From Symsagittifera roscoffensis (taxonomy: Eukaryota; Xenacoelomorpha; Acoela; Convolutidae): a stretch of 64,000 nt of DNA. The notes beneath the pieces are model-generated. The model saw only the letters and a program-made list of their open reading frames with translations, was not told the origin of the DNA and ran no database searches. Position 1 is the first letter of the stretch, and every line of letters starts with the position of its first letter. Made by a program: the position numbers and the translations under genes. Positions 35,059 to 46,700 of the stretch are shown one piece after another. The stretch spans positions 84,369,574 through 84,433,573 of the forward strand of contig NC_087063.1 in assembly GCF_963678635.1 (NCBI RefSeq). The letters are read 5' to 3'.

Positions 35059-36530
35059 CCGCAATCTGCTATTTTGACTGAACCCAAAATCTCAGATTTG
35101 GAAGGGTAGTTTTCGGGAAAAGTCAAAAACTTTCAAGAAAACGGTCAAAAACAAAATTTTTTTTTCCGAGTCAACACTTTTGGAGTCAAAAAATTTGGGC
35201 GTGGTAGCATAAACAAATGAACTTCCCGAAGCCCGTTCTGAGAATTGAACCCAAAAATCTCAGGTATGGCAGAGTAGCTTTCGAGAATACTCAAAAAGTT
35301 TTGAAACACGTTCAAAAAATCAAAAATTTGTTTTTTCCGAGGGCGATAACTTTTTGTGTAAAATTTTATGTTAGAGTCCGCTAATGCCGAGGAGCTTTTC
35401 GCTACCCGTTATCTCATTGAAGCCACAAAATTAGATTTGGGAGAGTAGTTCTCGAGAAAAGTCAAAATCTTAAAAAAAAGGTCTCAAAATCAAAATTTTT
35501 TACTTTTCCGAGGGCCAAAACTTTTGGAGAAAAAAAATTGGTCGGTCGTAGTCGCATAACCAATGTTATTCAGAAGGAGATCCCGCAATCTGCAATTTTG
35601 ACTGAACCCAAAATCTCAGATTTGGAAGGGTAGTTTTCGGGAAAAGTCAAAAACTTTCAAAAAAAACGGTCACAAAAACAAAATTGTACTTTTCCGAGTC
35701 AAAACTTTTGGGGTCAAAAAATTTGGGCATGGTAGCATAAGCAAATGAACTTCCCGAAGCCCGTTCTGAGAATTGAACCCAAAATCTCAGGTATGGCAGA
35801 GTAGCTTTCGAGAACTCAAAAAGTTTTGAAACACGTTCAAAAAATCAAAAATTTGTTTTTTCCGAGGGCGATAACTTCTTGTGTAAAATTTTATGTTAGA
35901 GTCCGCTAATGCCGAGGAGCTTTTCACTACCCGTTATCTCATTGAAGCCACAAAATTAGATTTGGGAGAGTAGTTCTCGAGAAAAGTCAAAATCTTAAAA
36001 AAAAAAGGTCTCAAAATCAAAATTTTTTACTTTTCCGAGGGCCACAACTTTTGGAGAAAAAAAAATTGGTCGGTCGTAGTCGCATAACCAATGTTATTCA
36101 GAAGGAGATCCCGCAATCTGCAATTTTGACCGAACCCAAAATCTCAGATTTGGAAGGTTAGTTTTCGAGAAAAGTCAAAAACTTTTTAAAAAAAACGGTC
36201 ACAAAAACAAAATTGTACTTTTCCGAGTCAAAAACTTTTGGAGTCAAAAAATTTGGGCGTGGTAGCATAACCAAATGAACTTCCCGAAGCCCGTTCTGAG
36301 AAATGCAACCAAAACCTCAGGAATGGCAGGGTAGTTTTCGAGAATAATCAAAAAGTTTAGAAACACGGTCAAAAAATCAAAAATTTGTTTTTTCAGAGGG
36401 CGATAACTTTTTGTGTAAGACTTTTTGTTAGTGTCCGCTAATGCAGAGGATCTTCCCACTACCTGTTATCTCATTGAACTCAATATCAGATTTCAGAGTT
36501 AAGTTTTCGAGATAAATCCACAAAACAGTC
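35059..36530. repeat. Higher-order repeat of about 525 bp, 2.7 copies
   Basis: The anchor ccgcaatctgc occurs at 35059, 35583 and 36111, spacings of 524 and 528 bp. Each unit consists of three diverged monomers of about 175 bp, the organisation typical of satellite higher-order repeats. Confidence 0.88.
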
Positions 36531-37149
36531 AAAAATAAAAAAAAAATGACATTCTGAGGCCCATAACTTTATGCGCAAAATTTTAAAACAGTTCTATCCA
36601 TAAAACCAACAACTCAAAATTCGAGAAAATCAAAAAAAAATAAAACTGTGGGTCAAATTATCCTCCACACTTTTTCGAAGGCTGTATACAGAGGGGTCAA
36701 TAAAACAAAAAGACTCTAGGGGAGTATGCAGGGAGGCAGAGAAATAAGCGGTCTTCCAATTGATACCACTTTTTTGAAAAACTGAATTTTCTGAGAAAAA
36801 CTAACTTTTACAAAATGAAAAAATTTTCCAAAACAAAAAAAACTTTCCAACAAACAGACTGGTAAACATACAACCAACTTGATAAGTGCGGAGGGGAGGG
36901 CTATAATTATCTTCGCCTTGAAATGTCCAAATTAGGTCATTAAACTAATGAAAAATAAGGCCAAAATAATTTTGGCCGAGGAAATGATTTTAGCGGAACA
37001 AAAAAAACAAATTAGGAGTTAAAAATATAGGCGTAAATCAAACCCTAAAAACATTTTAAAAAAACGCGTAGAAAAATAAACAATTACAAGATGGGAGAAC
37101 TAAGACAACAGCTAAGCAGACAAATTGAAACCTGTTTGAAACAAAAAAC

Positions 37150-37232
37150 AGATCCTGGTCAAACTTAATCCCAGGACCTTTCCCGTCAAAGGCATATTCG
37201 TCACCTCCACGCTAAGTTGGCTAGGAAATCTC
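37150..37232 (-). mobile_element. tRNA-like module with T-run, second copy
   Basis: Homologous to 34143-34216. On the minus strand it has a possible anticodon arm cctttgacgggaaagg, a B-box-like region between ggtcctgg and ccaggatc, and ctgttttttgt directly downstream. Confidence 0.55.
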
Positions 37233-37260
37233 AGAAAATTTGAGCATAAGTCTTAGCTAC

Positions 37261-38749
37261 GTTCAGTGACTCTAAAAATCCATAAATGTAAGAATTTTGG
37301 AAAAATTTATCAAATAGTATCACTACAGAAGTGTTGCATGTGATATCTGAACAAAACAAAAATAAGCTGAAAAAACGTATAAAAGTTCATTAACTTCCTA
37401 CCTTCATTTCGGACAATGTTAATAAACAGCCAGAACAAGCAATGAAAATCAATTACCGCTCAACTACTAAGGCGAGAAAACTTCTCGAACTTCGTTCAGG
37501 CAAAAAATAAACTGTAGACAAAAATAATATTCAAGCTATAAATTTTTTTTCGGACCTTCTACGCCCCCTCTCTTCTGACACAGTCAAAAGCATTACCAAC
37601 AATTCGTAGTTGAAACTCGACAATACAGGTGGGTCTCGCCGATATAACATAAGCCAAACCCGTTCAATCGAATAAAATTCCTTTAATCAGAATTGGTTAA
37701 TTATGCAATTACAGTATTTATCAATTATAGCAAAAACTGTTTACACAAAAAATGAAAAACCTATAATTTGGAAAATTAATACTATCTTAAATGTGAACGA
37801 AAAAGTTTTTGCATGGGAAAATCAATGAATAGCTCAAATCCAAAGTCGAAATGGGCATTTCTTGATAATTTCGTTCAGATTCTTCGATCGAATAGGATAT
37901 TGGCATTAACTTGACTGTAACTATAAATTGACAGTACTCTTGAAAATTTTCCAATCTAGCACTTTTATTTGCACTTCATTTAACGACACTTCTCGCAAAC
38001 AGGATTGTGTAAGCTGAAACAGTCCTGTTTCAATTTCTCCAAGTCATTTTACACAGAGGCAACACTTCGCAAAGAGGCAACACTTGGCGAGAAAACGGCA
38101 AAAAGTAGCTACGGCAGAAAATGGAAAAAGGTTAAAATAAGCGTTGAAAATTTGCTAAGTGCCGGAATCGATCCTCCCACCTGGTGATAGGTGATTAGGA
38201 GTCACGTACTCGCATCTTTCCCGGTCACCCTGATAAAGCAACTATAAATGCTATTTAAATACAAAGGCTATCCATATAAAAAAGGAGCACTAAATTTGTG
38301 AGTTAGGTTGGAAAAAATAACACTATCCACGCTAATTTTCACAACAGTTATTTGTAAATTGTTGTAAATCTTTCATGCTTATAAGGGACTAATATCTAAG
38401 ATCTTATGGATTGCCGGATACTCCAAGTTCAGTTAAATTTTACTCGACTTTCGATTTTAGAAGACAATGTCGAGGGACAAAGTGAATTTCACATACCAAA
38501 AAAGTCAGCAGTCACACTAAATTCATTCAACACATGCTTTACAAATTAACTTAAAATAGAAGCAGCTCAGTGGTAGAAACAGTCAAGTCAAAGTACATAT
38601 GACTAAGGACACTCAAAGGTCAAGCACACCGTCCATTTGACAAGTTGCACGCAACTAGTTTCCATCAATTCCACAGCAAGGGTTCGTTCACTTCAGTTAG
38701 GTAGGGAGAGAGAGTAGATTAGTTAGCTTTTCGGGGACGTTTGTGAAGT
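37261..38749. other. No gene; one tRNA-like pseudogene
   Basis: 38160-38228 on the minus strand resembles a tRNA with B-box ggatcgattcc and a stem-loop gtga-ctcctaa-tcac that would place CCT at the anticodon. The T-stem and acceptor stem do not pair, so it is treated as a SINE or pseudogene. The rest shows no gene. Confidence 0.45.
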
Positions 38750-40067
38750 TCAGAGCTGCCCGCAGTCCTCAATCACTACCTTCTGAGAAGTCTTTCCGCT
38801 CTGAGATCCCACCTTAAATAGAAAATAAATTCATAGCGGCCAAAGCAAACATTACAGCGATGCTTTTCATATAAATTTCGTTCTTGGAAATGATTGATAT
38901 ATTAGATTCAGGCGTCAAAATGAGTGGTTAAGGGTTCATTGACCGAAAAGCTCACTTCATGCAAATTATTGACTGAACATTCAACTGCTTGCTAATTAAC
39001 ATTGTATAAATAAAAACGCCTCCTTGTCTGAGTCTAATGGTCAGAATTTTTCCTCTGTAGCTCACCTTTTCAATCTTTTCCACGACGTCCAAGCCCTCCA
39101 CGACGGATCCGAACACGACGTGTTTTCCATCCAGCCAGGCTGTCTTGGCCGTGCAGAGGAAGAACTGGGACCCATTGGTGTTGGGGCCCGCATTGGCCAT
39201 CGACAGGATTCCTACACAACACAGATGCTCACTTTTGCATTCAACAGACAATCCTCTCTTAGAAGTATATACAAACATATCTGATGAATTCCCATGCTAA
39301 CACTGCGAAAAAGAAATTATAGTCAACTGCATAATTTGTGCTAATTACAGATTTGAGTTTCAAATCAGCCACTTCGGTGGAAACATTCTGCGCACTCAAG
39401 AATCCATATCGAGCAGAACTTCCTCTAAGATAAAAATCATGCTGTAATGGTACTACTATAGTTTCTAGCTGAAGTAAGGAGCAACTACTAAGAATGAGTC
39501 AGAAGCAGACAGCTCTGAATATACTCACCCTTTCCAGTGTGGGTGAGTTGGAAGTTCTCGTCTGCGAACTTCTCCCCGTAGATGCTCTTGCCTCCAGTTC
39601 CATCTCCTCGTGTGAAGTCTCCGCCCTAATCACCAAACAATTAGTGAGAAATAACAAATTTACCTATCTATACACGATGCCCATACTAAATTTTTTCACG
39701 TGACATTCCAGACGTGTAATTTATCATCATGGTGGGTTGGAAATTTCAGTTCTAACAATTGAATATCAAGAAAACTTGTTCAAGCTACAGTGATTGTCTC
39801 ACTTTGCTCTTCGCCGGGGAAAACCATGTTTAATCTTTCTTTTTATATAAGAACTGGTTATGTCATTGAACTTGTTCTAACCTGGCACATGAAGCCGGGG
39901 ATGACTCGGTGGAAGGCGGATCCCTTGAAGCCGAAGCCCTTCTCGCCAGTGCACAGTGCTCGGAAGTTGTCGGCTGTCTTCGGCACAACATCCGCTCTCA
40001 GATCCATCACTATTCTTCCAGCCTTCGAGCCTCCGATGGCAATGTCAAAGAAACACCTGGGAGGCAT
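38750..40067 (-). CDS. PPIA: Peptidyl-prolyl cis-trans isomerase, cyclophilin A type
   Basis: Four exons, 40067-39882, 39625-39529, 39211-39066 and 38812-38750, join in phases 0, 1 and 0 with GT-AG borders (CCAG|GTTAG, AAGG|GTGAGT, AAAAG|GTGAGC). They give a complete 163-residue protein, the usual length of cytosolic single-domain cyclophilins (human PPIA is 165). Cyclophilins isomerise proline peptide bonds and bind cyclosporin. Family landmarks are [18 protein letters not shown], the catalytic Arg in [43 protein letters not shown], the Trp in [12 protein letters not shown], and C-terminal EDCGQL. There is no signal or transit peptide, so it is probably cytosolic. The start is fixed by the [14 protein letters not shown]-terminus. 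It lies 600 bp downstream of MCCC1 on the same strand. Confidence 0.97.
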
Positions 40068-40668
40068 TGCGGGTGATTTTCTTCAGTTAAGAATAGGTTA
40101 AGTTAGAGAGATAGAGAGAGAATAAATAGGTCGAGCAATGAAAAGAAGTAACGAGCGAGCGACAGAGCAAATAGTTAGCACAACAGCTATCTGAAACGCA
40201 AACAGTAAATGACTCAAACGGACAACTCAACTTTTCTTCAATTAATTAAGTACCAACAAAGCGGCGTGGCTGGTAGTCGCACTCATTTCTCAATTCATGA
40301 TCAAAGACAAAACCACTAGTTATGTATTACATTTACTCGTCTATCGTCACTTAGAATGATTGCAAGCAAGAAGTTCGTTCGATCAACTTCAGGTGACTTT
40401 TAAAAAACGTCAACTAAAAAACTATGAACTACGAATAAATTATGCATAAATTAAAAGCAGATATAGTGAAATATGGAGACATAAAATCACTTGTCCTGCT
40501 ACAAATCAAACTAAACATACATTGCATCTCATCGATTTGGAAAAAGTAAACCCTGAACTGTAAGAGAATGTAATCTATGTCCAACGTTTTGAGATGTTTT
40601 AGTTAATAAATAAACTGCAACTGTTGTCTCTGCTGAGTTGATTGGCTAAGGTACTCGTACACGTGGTG
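40068..40668. other. Interval between MCCC1 stop and cyclophilin start
   Basis: It should hold the MCCC1 3'UTR and the cyclophilin promoter. Neither a clear AATAAA on the minus strand nor a TATA box was identified. Confidence 0.4.
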
Positions 40669-40677
40669 CTATGTTAC

Positions 40678-40715
<38 letters not shown>

Positions 40716-43700
40716 AGTCTTTATCTATCTGGTTATCTGTCTCTGCTATCTCGACTATGACTGCGTGTCTGTCGACAGTTTCTCCACTCCCAAACAACAC
40801 ACATTCCACAATTCCACTCCTGGGCGCCTTAATTGTGTACTAAAACAGAACACAGCATACAAATATCGAGGCAATTAGCATAAAGATAAAAAGTCGGTCA
40901 GATACTCTTATCCGATCATACTCTATTCTGCTGAGGCAATGATGGTTTGTAAGAACGAGCATTCAATTTGCCACAAGCTTCAGGTCTACCTCAAAATGTC
41001 CGAGATCGACTTAAATAATGCGATACTTCTCTAGCTATATCTGTTTAGCTATATCTTTTTATCACTACAAATAGAGATTTCAACGCACTTCTTAATAAAA
41101 AATCTTGAATTCTACCTGAAACAAATTTTTTGTGTATTATTTCACCGATTAATATAAATATAGGCAAAAAAAGTATTTGCAGCTTATAACTTTTTATTTA
41201 CCTCCATTTTCATGGCTGTCATTATAACCAGAGGATCGTTCTTCTTAATAACGTCTCCCACTTTGACCAGGATCTTGTCGATGATTCCAGTCATGGGAGC
41301 GACTGCCGCCTTCTCAGTTGAAGCAGTCGATGCCTCGTCTCCTGAACTTATCTTCTGTACTGGTTCTACTTTGAACTCCACTATTTCGGAGGATCCATGC
41401 GGCAATATTGACACCACATCACCGGTCAAGTCCGCTCCAAAGGAAACTAGTTGGTCCCCGATTCGACATCTGATTGATTTCAAAGTATCAAGCGACTGCA
41501 AATCAGTAGCAGAGGTCAAAAGCTGGCATATAATTGTTTCATTGTTCATCTCGACTGCAAAGTCGCCATTACGCTTGAAAGTGACTTTAGGACTCAAAAC
41601 ATCTGAAACACAATCTTTTTCTCTGCACTAACAATTTTGAACAATAAGTAATGAATTTTTCGGAGAGTTCGGTACCTTCGCCGGAAGAGAGTTTCAATTT
41701 AAAAGTCTCCACTGCCTCTGAATTCACTCGAAAGTTTTTGAGAAGATCCCAAGCTGATCCTAAAACGCACTGATATTTTCTTTTCAATTTCAATGGAAAA
41801 AAATGTTGTTCTCAGCGACATAATGATTAAGAGTTTCCTCAGAGAACACATGCAAATCAACTTGTTTTCTTGTTTTTTTTTAAACCTGAGATGATCTTGT
41901 TCGTTATTACGACAGTAGCTTTCATATAAGTTACCAATCTATTCTGCTTTAGGATAGTCGCTTCCAATGAAATGCCACCAACCGGGCTGAATAAAAAGGC
42001 TAGGTATACAACTTCCACATTTGGAAAAATGCTAATCATACAACATACATCTGTAGATTTAACAAAACCTCTAACTCGAGACTAATATAAACTCTATGAA
42101 TTAATGTCTCATTATAATGTATACTCAAATTTTGCACCTGATTTGGGAGCATGTATTCTTCGGTTGAGAATGAGTGCTAGACACGCTTTACAGATATTGT
42201 GAAGCACTCTCTCCTTCGACATTTCCCGAGAAGGGAAGAGTGAGTCATAGTTGTCGGGGATGAAATCGGTGTTCACTTCTCCACGTACAAACGACTCGTG
42301 AGTAGCGAGCGACTTCAGAAAGCCGATGTTCGTTTTCAACCCCAGAATCTGAAACAACATATAGCCCTTTAACAGGGAAAAAAACCTTCAAAAAATTTTA
42401 TTTAAATTCTCATCTTGAAAAGCACTCAAAACCCTTGTCTTTCGAGAATTCTATATGTATCTAAAGTATAAGTCTGATTCGTTATAATGAAAAACTTAGT
42501 GAATAATTATTTATGATGTTGACTTACTTGGTAAGTGTCAAGACATGATGCCAGTTTTCTCAGAGCAAGATTTCTGTCCTGAGACCATACGACCAGTTTG
42601 GCGATCAACGGATCATAATGCACTGTCACTTCGTCTCCTAAATCATCTTCAACAAGTCAACAACGAAGACTAGAACCGAAATTCTGGGCCAAAATAGAAG
42701 CAATTTCTTAAAATTTACAAAGCAGAGACAAATTATTTATACCAACAGAGCCAAAAAACCGCTCGTAGAAGAATTCCGAACAAAAAACTACAACTATTCT
42801 CATCACACAGCAGCTGAATTGTCAAGTTCTAATTTTGAGGATGCCAATAGTCAGGTAACTCGAAAAGAGAAAAATTCTGTAAATTCTGTAATTGTTCCGA
42901 CCATTGAAAATAGGGAGGAAATTTGTATTCTGTTGTTTTATTTTTTTGTTTTTCACGCAAAATCAGGTACCACAAACATTAATCGGAATTGGTCGAAAGA
43001 TATATCATATTAGTGCCCTTTCAGTTGTGATTCGAACAACCTTTAAACAAATTCGGGAAAATCTTCTCGGTGTTGAGAAAAACCGCTTTAAAATTTGTCT
43101 AACTTCGATCTAATAAGGTGAACGTGCAGATTTACAATAGCTTATTTATGCTATTTATTTATTTTGAGCCGTAAGAACTTAGTTTCACTCGTGCAAAGTT
43201 AATTTTTTGGAAATAAAAAAAACAGTTTTCCAAGTTGCCTGTTTTACTATGACTGTACAATATGCTTCAGGTCTATTTTTTGTTCAGATTTTTTTTATCA
43301 CACCACGCAGACAACAATTTCGTCTTTTTTTCAAAAAAACTATGGCCGGAACATTCTGTGCAACTAGCACAGTAACCCGCTGCTATCCTTGTTTTTCAGG
43401 CAAAATCAGGCACCACAAATAATCATCGGACTGGGTCGAGTGATATATCATATTGAAGCCATTTAAGTCGTAATTCGAAAACGGTTTAAAACTTCGATTT
43501 TTCGTCTAATTACGAGCGAGCGAGCAGGCTTACAATAGCTAATTTATACTGATTTCAATCAAGCCTTGATAATTTAGTTTTACTCAAGTAAAGTTAATTT
43601 TCGGATTTTTAATGAAATCTTAGTAATTTTCAATTTTTTTTTTAAATTTTTTAAACAATTTTTTCTCGTTTTCCTAGTAATTTTTCATCAATACTGTTTT

Positions 43701-46700
43701 CCAATTTGCCGGTTTTACTATGAATATCTTATATGCCTTAGTTCTAGTTTTCCGTTCAGATCCTTTCATCACACCACGCAGAAAAAACGACATTAATTTT
43801 TAAAAAATTTTGTTCGTAATTTTTAAAGACTATGGTCGGAACATTTTCTGCTACTTGCACATTAACAAGCTATCCTTTTTTCATTTTTTGTTTACTACGC
43901 CAAATCAGCCACTACAAATAATAATCGGAGAGAGCTGATAGATAAATCATATTAAAGCACTTTCAGTCTTGATTCAAACGAAATTTAAAAATTTCGAAAA
44001 GATTTTCCAAGTGTTGAGAAAAATCGGTTTGAAATTTTTGATTTTTGTCTAACTTCGAGCGATTGAGTAGACTTATATTAGCTTATCTATGTTTAATTTA
44101 AGCCTTGAAAATTTATGTAAAGCTAGTTTTGGGAGTTTTTAGCGGCATCTTACTAATCCACAATTTCAAAAATTCGAAAACTTTGCGAAAAAAATTTGAA
44201 AAACTTTTAGAATACTTTTCCCAATTTGCTTTGTAAAATACTTTTCCCACTTTTAGAATACTTTTCCTAAATACGGTTTCCCAATATACCTGCTTTACTA
44301 TGTCGAAGTTCTAGTTTTTCGTTCAGATCTTTTTATCACACCACGCAGTAAAAATGACAAAAATTTGAAAAAAGTTTTTTTTCCGCATTTTTAACTAGTT
44401 TAGAAGGAACATTTTGTGCTACTTACACAGTAACCGGATATCCTTGACAAAAATTTGAATCGCTTCATATTTCTTACCGCAGGCAAAATTATGCAATCAC
44501 TTTCAAACAAAACATTTGCCAGTGCACAAAAAACTAATTCCTAGTCGATTGTCTCATCAATCAAAAACAGGTCAGGTGCATTACGTATCAGCTGAACTAA
44601 CTGACCTTCAGTGACCCCAGTTTCGATTCTGACCTCGTTCTCTACTGGTGTGGGCGCCACTAGCCTCTTGAGCACCCCTGCTCCCGGCATGAAGTTATTG
44701 TCTGGATCCTCGGCGTATATTCTGGCTTCGAATGAGTGTCCGTTTACCTTCAACTGATCTCGAGTGAGTGGAAGCTTTGATCCTTCCGCGACCTGAATGA
44801 AAAAGATGCAGTGATAAACAGCAAAACACGTTGGGATTGACAAATTTATTCAAGAGTGCATTTAACCTATTTAGAAACAATTTTGCACGTAACAGTAATT
44901 TTTTCAATTTATATCGCAAGTTATTCTTTACATGCACACTTTGTTGGGAATTTGGCAGATTGCTTTTTGAGATGAAAGCGGTCTACTTGAACGTTTGTCA
45001 TACTTTATGACTATGAGAAAAAGCAATGTTTGTTGAAACATTCGAGCTCATTCTAAATTCGACTCCTTTTGCAAGGCCCACTCAACATCATCTTTGCCAA
45101 CAGAGACTTGAAATGAGGCTCTAACTAGTATAGAAGTGTCTACTTGAGTTACTTGCTAAGGCTAACTGACCTTGAACTGCCACTCAACTAAGTCCTGTCC
45201 TGTGATCATCTCAGTGATTGGGTGTTCCACTTGCAGTCTAGTGTTCATCTCCATGAAGAAGAAGTTCAACTCACTGTCCATCACAAACTCAACTGTACCT
45301 ACAATAATTCACTTCATCTCAGTCGGGTCAGAACAGCACTTCAAAGTCAGCCCAAATTAGAATCATATTTATAGTTCGAACTTTTATAGTTTTCCGAAAT
45401 GATGTAATGTGCACTAATTTCGACGAAAAGCCATCACACAAAACGAGATTTCAGAGTCAGTACTAATGTTTTCAGAACGACCATTTTCACGGAAAAATTG
45501 GAAATGACGCACATTTAGAAAAATAAAGTATTTTCAGTAATTCGATTGGGGTTGAAAATCAAAATGACTAATCTAAAAAACGCATCGAAACGGTCTACAG
45601 AATTGAAGCTGAAAGTGAAGAGAACTTACTGCTGTTGTAAAGCCTAAATTCCTACTGTATGTTTGATAAAGAATAAGAAAAGGTACCTGCTCCGACGTAG
45701 TTGACAGCTTTAGCAGCCTTCACTGCAACCTCTCCCAGCTGCATAGCCACGTCCCGAGGAACACCTGGCTAAACACGCAGAACACAAGCACATTAACCAG
45801 TAGTAGCAGAAAAAAGTAGTAGTAAGCAGCGGTGACATGATGCCAGCATGTCTCCATAAATCAACTGAGGCAACTCGAAAAAGGAACGAAGATATGGGAT
45901 CATTTTTATATCAAGGATCAAATCTCTCGCGCCAATAGCTAATTGGTAGTAGGAAAACCCTCACCTTAAACTAATCATAATGAAAAATATACCATCTATC
46001 GTTGGTTTGATTTGAGCAACGAGTAGTCATTTAGTCAGTGACTGAATGAGTAGTCAATGATGAGTGAGTTACTCACAGCAGGGGCCTCCTCGATGATCTT
46101 CTGGTGTCTCCTCTGCACACTGCAGTCCCTCTCGAACAGGTGCACTCCATTGCCCCACAAGTCACACAACACCTGCACCTCCACGTGTCTACACACAACA
46201 CACACAGAGAAACATTACGGAGCGTGGTAGGGGTTTGGGGCCATTGAAACAGGTGATTGGTATATTGAGGGCTGTTGAACCACTTAGGACTTTCGTTGGG
46301 GTCACTTGCGTCAAGTCTGTTGAGGTAGGAATAAAGTACGCTGCAATTAGCTGGAGCGTAGTTGGGCGAGGCTGGAATGTGCCTGTCAACTTAGTGAGAG
46401 TTCAATTGGGGAGACCAGTGGTCAATTTTATGCCTAGAAATTGACGGGGCAATATCGATTATTTTATGAATTGCGTTCCGTGCTTTTGATATTATGAGCG
46501 AAGAACATCTGGTCTGTCCCAATTCGTTTCCCAGGAATCTCTAATAGAGCTACTAGCATGCAGATGTGTTTCTAACCTGGGCTTCACCACAAACTTCTCG
46601 ATGAGCATCTCGTCATTTGCAAATGCCTTCCTCGCTTCACTCTTCGCACTCTCCAGCATGGCCACAAACTCACTCTCACACTGCACAATACGCATCCCCT

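Larger units (their letters stand above)
34440..37260. repeat. Composite repeat, copy 2
   Basis: It has the same order as copy 1: family C monomers (34440-36560), tail (gaaggctgtatacagagggg, caaccaacttgataagtgcg, aattttggccgagg), and tRNA-like module (37150-37232). It is longer because of the higher-order duplication at 35059-36530. The two copies lie head-to-tail. Confidence 0.75.

Noticed and set aside
38160-38228. Functional tRNA-Arg(CCT)
   Set aside because: An anticodon-like loop ctcctaa is present, but the T-stem and acceptor stem do not pair.
40642-40878. Plus-strand frame with a poly-Ser run
   Set aside because: It is the complement of the MCCC1 last exon; the poly-Thr reading on the minus strand joins the biotinyl domain in frame.
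41212-41631. Plus-strand 139-codon frame opposite MCCC1 exon 14
   Set aside because: It is antisense to a firmly identified exon and has no motif or splice context.
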